The position numbers were made by a program, and so were the translations under genes. DNA of 64,000 nt from Paragordius varius (taxonomy: Eukaryota; Nematomorpha): NCBI GenBank assembly GCA_964247055.1, contig OZ176057.1, positions 3,782,001-3,846,000 of the forward strand. Direction: 5' to 3'. Position 1 is the first letter of the stretch. Each line of letters starts with the position of its first letter. The notes under the pieces were generated by a model. That model was not told the DNA's origin. It ran no database searches and saw only the letters and a program-made list of their open reading frames with translations. Shown here in pieces: positions 63,001 to 64,000 of the stretch.

Positions 63001-64000
63001 TATATATATATATATATATATATGATCAATTTCTAAAATAATTAATTTATATATTTCTACAAATCAAAAAATTAAGATAAAATTCATCATTTTCGGCTTG
63101 ATGTACATTATTACCAAATAATCATATATTTAAAAAACAAGGAAATTAAATATGCTATTAGTTTCAGGGGGTGCCGTTTATTTAGTAGTAAAGTCTTTAT
63201 ATCAAACAGATCTTTCTAGAATACTTTTAAAATATAATTATAAATTCATTAATATACTCACCTCTTTACACAAAGGTATAGGGCTATCTAACACATCGCC
63301 GACACATTTCAATTTCTCTTCATTATTATTATTGTTAATTATATCAATTTTTTCTTTTTTATTATTAATATTAGTTGTTGTATTAATTGGCAATTTTTCA
63401 CATGTATTCAAAATGGTCCATAATTCTGATGAATACTCCCACACTGTTTGTTCCAATATACCTTCTTCAATCTTTAAAATAAAGAACAAATATATTTTTT
63501 AAAAAAACAAATATATTTTTTAAAACAATTAGGATAAATATTTGAAATTAAATGTATATATAAATATTTAAAACTATGAAAATTTGTCTGAATACATATA
63601 TTTAAATAATTCTTATATCATATAAATACTTAAAGACTCTTTCCTAAAAATTTATTTAGACAACAAAATTATATTAACATTTTTTTACAAAAACTAAAAC
63701 ATCAAATCTTTATGGAAGTAATAAACAGATTCTAAACCTTATAGCATTTTAATTTATTCTTATTAAAAATTGTTCAAAAAAATATATTAAATAAATCTTA
63801 TTCGAAAAAATATTACAAAATTAAAATAAAAATTTGTAACTTAAGTTATATTTTAATGTATTTTAGCTTACACAATTTTGAATATCTTATTTAAACATTA
63901 CAGGTAATTAATTTATGCATATATAAAAAAATATAAATATTATTTTAATAAAATATAATATTTTCTACCTTATGTAAATGCTTTATAACCGAAACATCAA
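57062..64000 (-). CDS. Retinoblastoma-family (p107/p130-like) pocket protein, C-terminal part
   Basis: Cell-cycle repressor binding E2F/DP and LxCxE proteins. Exons in the window (minus): >64000-63969, 63471-63262, 62951-62793, 62332-62102, 61637-61563, 59682-59575, 59420-59343, 59263-58859, 57496-57062; about 576 residues, 5' part beyond the edge. The end of pocket A reads VIKHLHKIEEGILEQTVWEY. A spacer follows, then pocket B: GGSLALFFRKVYHLASLRIR, SAFEWALVN, LFRDRHIDQIILCCIYVMAK, FADIIKHYHS, YGDIIKFYN. The GSLALFFRKVYHLAS form favours p107/p130 over RB1. The tail has many SP sites (LSPLPL, SRSPEK, YVSPLKR, MSPFKR, KSPRKV, RSPSIKR), typical CDK targets, and an RbC-like helix LDRINQYIKDQ. The tail and spacer are Asn-rich. 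The last exon ends with TAA at 57064-57062. Confidence 0.93.
57653..57770. repeat. Fragment of the AAAAGACAACCATAC MITE
   Basis: AAAAGACAACCATACTTTTT with AAACTATAATTAATATTAAA is the inverse of 58120-58225, so two opposed copies of one MITE arm flank the left end of the hAT at 57795. It lies in the last intron of the pocket-protein gene. Confidence 0.5.
57795..58820. mobile_element. Non-autonomous hAT element rich in GGAACCGG
   Basis: The ends are CAGGGCTTGGAACCG and CGGTTCCAAGCTCTG, flanked by CTCTAAAA (57787-57794) and CTATAAAA (58821-58828), an 8-bp duplication with one mismatch. GGAACC/GGTTCC motifs repeat near both ends. A TACGGTAAAAATT-family MITE lies inside at about 58017-58265. The right end is 38 bp from the exon 8 donor of the pocket-protein gene. 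Confidence 0.75.
58017..58265. repeat. MITE, TACAGTAAAAATT family, nested copy
   Basis: TACGGTAAAAATTGAAATTA at the left; AAAAAGTATGGTTGTCTTTT then GTCCGTATAAT at the right. It lies inside the 57795-58820 hAT. Confidence 0.6.
59700..59965. repeat. Family A foldback MITE, copy 15
   Basis: ACCATAAAATTCAAATTC at the left, and TCAAGGGTCAATTTATCAAG then CAAATGGTATA at the right. It begins 18 bp upstream of the exon 6 acceptor of the pocket-protein gene. Confidence 0.65.
60034..60746. repeat. Family B foldback MITE, copy 3, longest arrays
   Basis: TACCATTTACACTTCAAGAG with four units at the left; about seven AAGGACCAACTTGAATTGTTC-type units and CACTCTTGAAGTGTAAATGG at the right. It is followed by a (TA)n tract at 60744-60770. 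Confidence 0.85.
61008..61402. repeat. Family A foldback MITE, copy 16
   Basis: Five units per side between TACCATTTACAATTC and GAACTGTAAATGGTA. Flanking TATA occurs on both sides, as expected for a TA target. It is one of the most regular copies. Confidence 0.85.
62395..62575. repeat. Foldback MITE, CCATACACTACTGTG family, copy
   Basis: TTTCACCTCTATAGTTGGGG, then GCAATTTGCAACACACAGTA at the left; AATACTGCGTTGCAAATTGC and CAGTGTGAAATAAAC at the right. It lies in the intron just upstream of the pocket B exon of the pocket-protein gene. Confidence 0.6.
63000..63022. repeat. (TA)n microsatellite
   Basis: A short AT dinucleotide run in the intron between the second and third visible exons of the pocket-protein gene. 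Confidence 0.8.

Overview
This is a very AT-rich, intron-containing animal (metazoan) nuclear sequence. It carries six recognisable spliced protein genes, one lineage-type secreted-protein gene and one intron-bearing tRNA-Tyr gene, all embedded in a dense layer of DNA transposons and foldback MITEs. The phylum cannot be fixed from the window. Introns as short as 25, 31 and 40 nt, beside others of several kb, point to a lineage that tolerates ultrashort introns. I saw no recognisable retroelement, CRISPR array or bacterial-type operon.

Layout: 1-1794 is a clipped hAT transposon. 5143-7628 (-) holds the first two exons of a 17-beta-HSD12/3-ketoacyl-CoA-reductase-like gene, head to head (137 bp between start codons) with a complete MKK4 (MAP2K4) gene, 7766-17491 (+). 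17492-22153 is intergenic and contains a degenerate ~300-bp tandem array ending in a Helitron-like 3' end. 22154-23795 (+) is a two-exon secreted proline-rich protein. 27289-34580 (-) is a complete NDUFS7 (complex I PSST) gene with a tRNA-Tyr gene antisense in its third intron. It is head to head (80 bp between start codons) with a complete SREK1-like splicing factor gene, 34661-44171 (+). 45373-49667 (-) is a complete KCTD5/2/17-type gene. 49668-57061 is a transposon cluster: piggyBac-like MITEs, a full-length hAT with an 8-bp target duplication, and a giant palindrome. 57062-64000 (-) is the 3' part of a retinoblastoma-family (p107/p130-like) gene that runs off the right edge.

All spliced models were built by eye. 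For the four complete recognised genes the exon lengths sum to whole codons (MKK4 481 aa, NDUFS7 220 aa, SREK1 592 aa, KCTD5-like 188 aa) and every intron is GT-AG. The genes are ordinary housekeeping or signalling genes and do not form one pathway. The linked pairs share only short bidirectional promoters.

The most unusual structures are these. (1) In SREK1 the edges of RRM exons have been tandemly amplified inside the introns: about 15 copies of the last ~40 nt of exon 5 plus its 5' splice site, and about four copies of the 3' splice site and start of exon 4. (2) Three foldback MITE families are built from 21-bp tandem units, and two of them share a 13-bp palindromic core. (3) A ~1.5-kb palindrome with about 500-bp arms that read as identical is nested inside a piggyBac-like MITE. 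(4) MKK4 contains 25- and 31-nt introns. (5) A long hairpin in SREK1 intron 6 carries a textbook 3' splice site in its loop.
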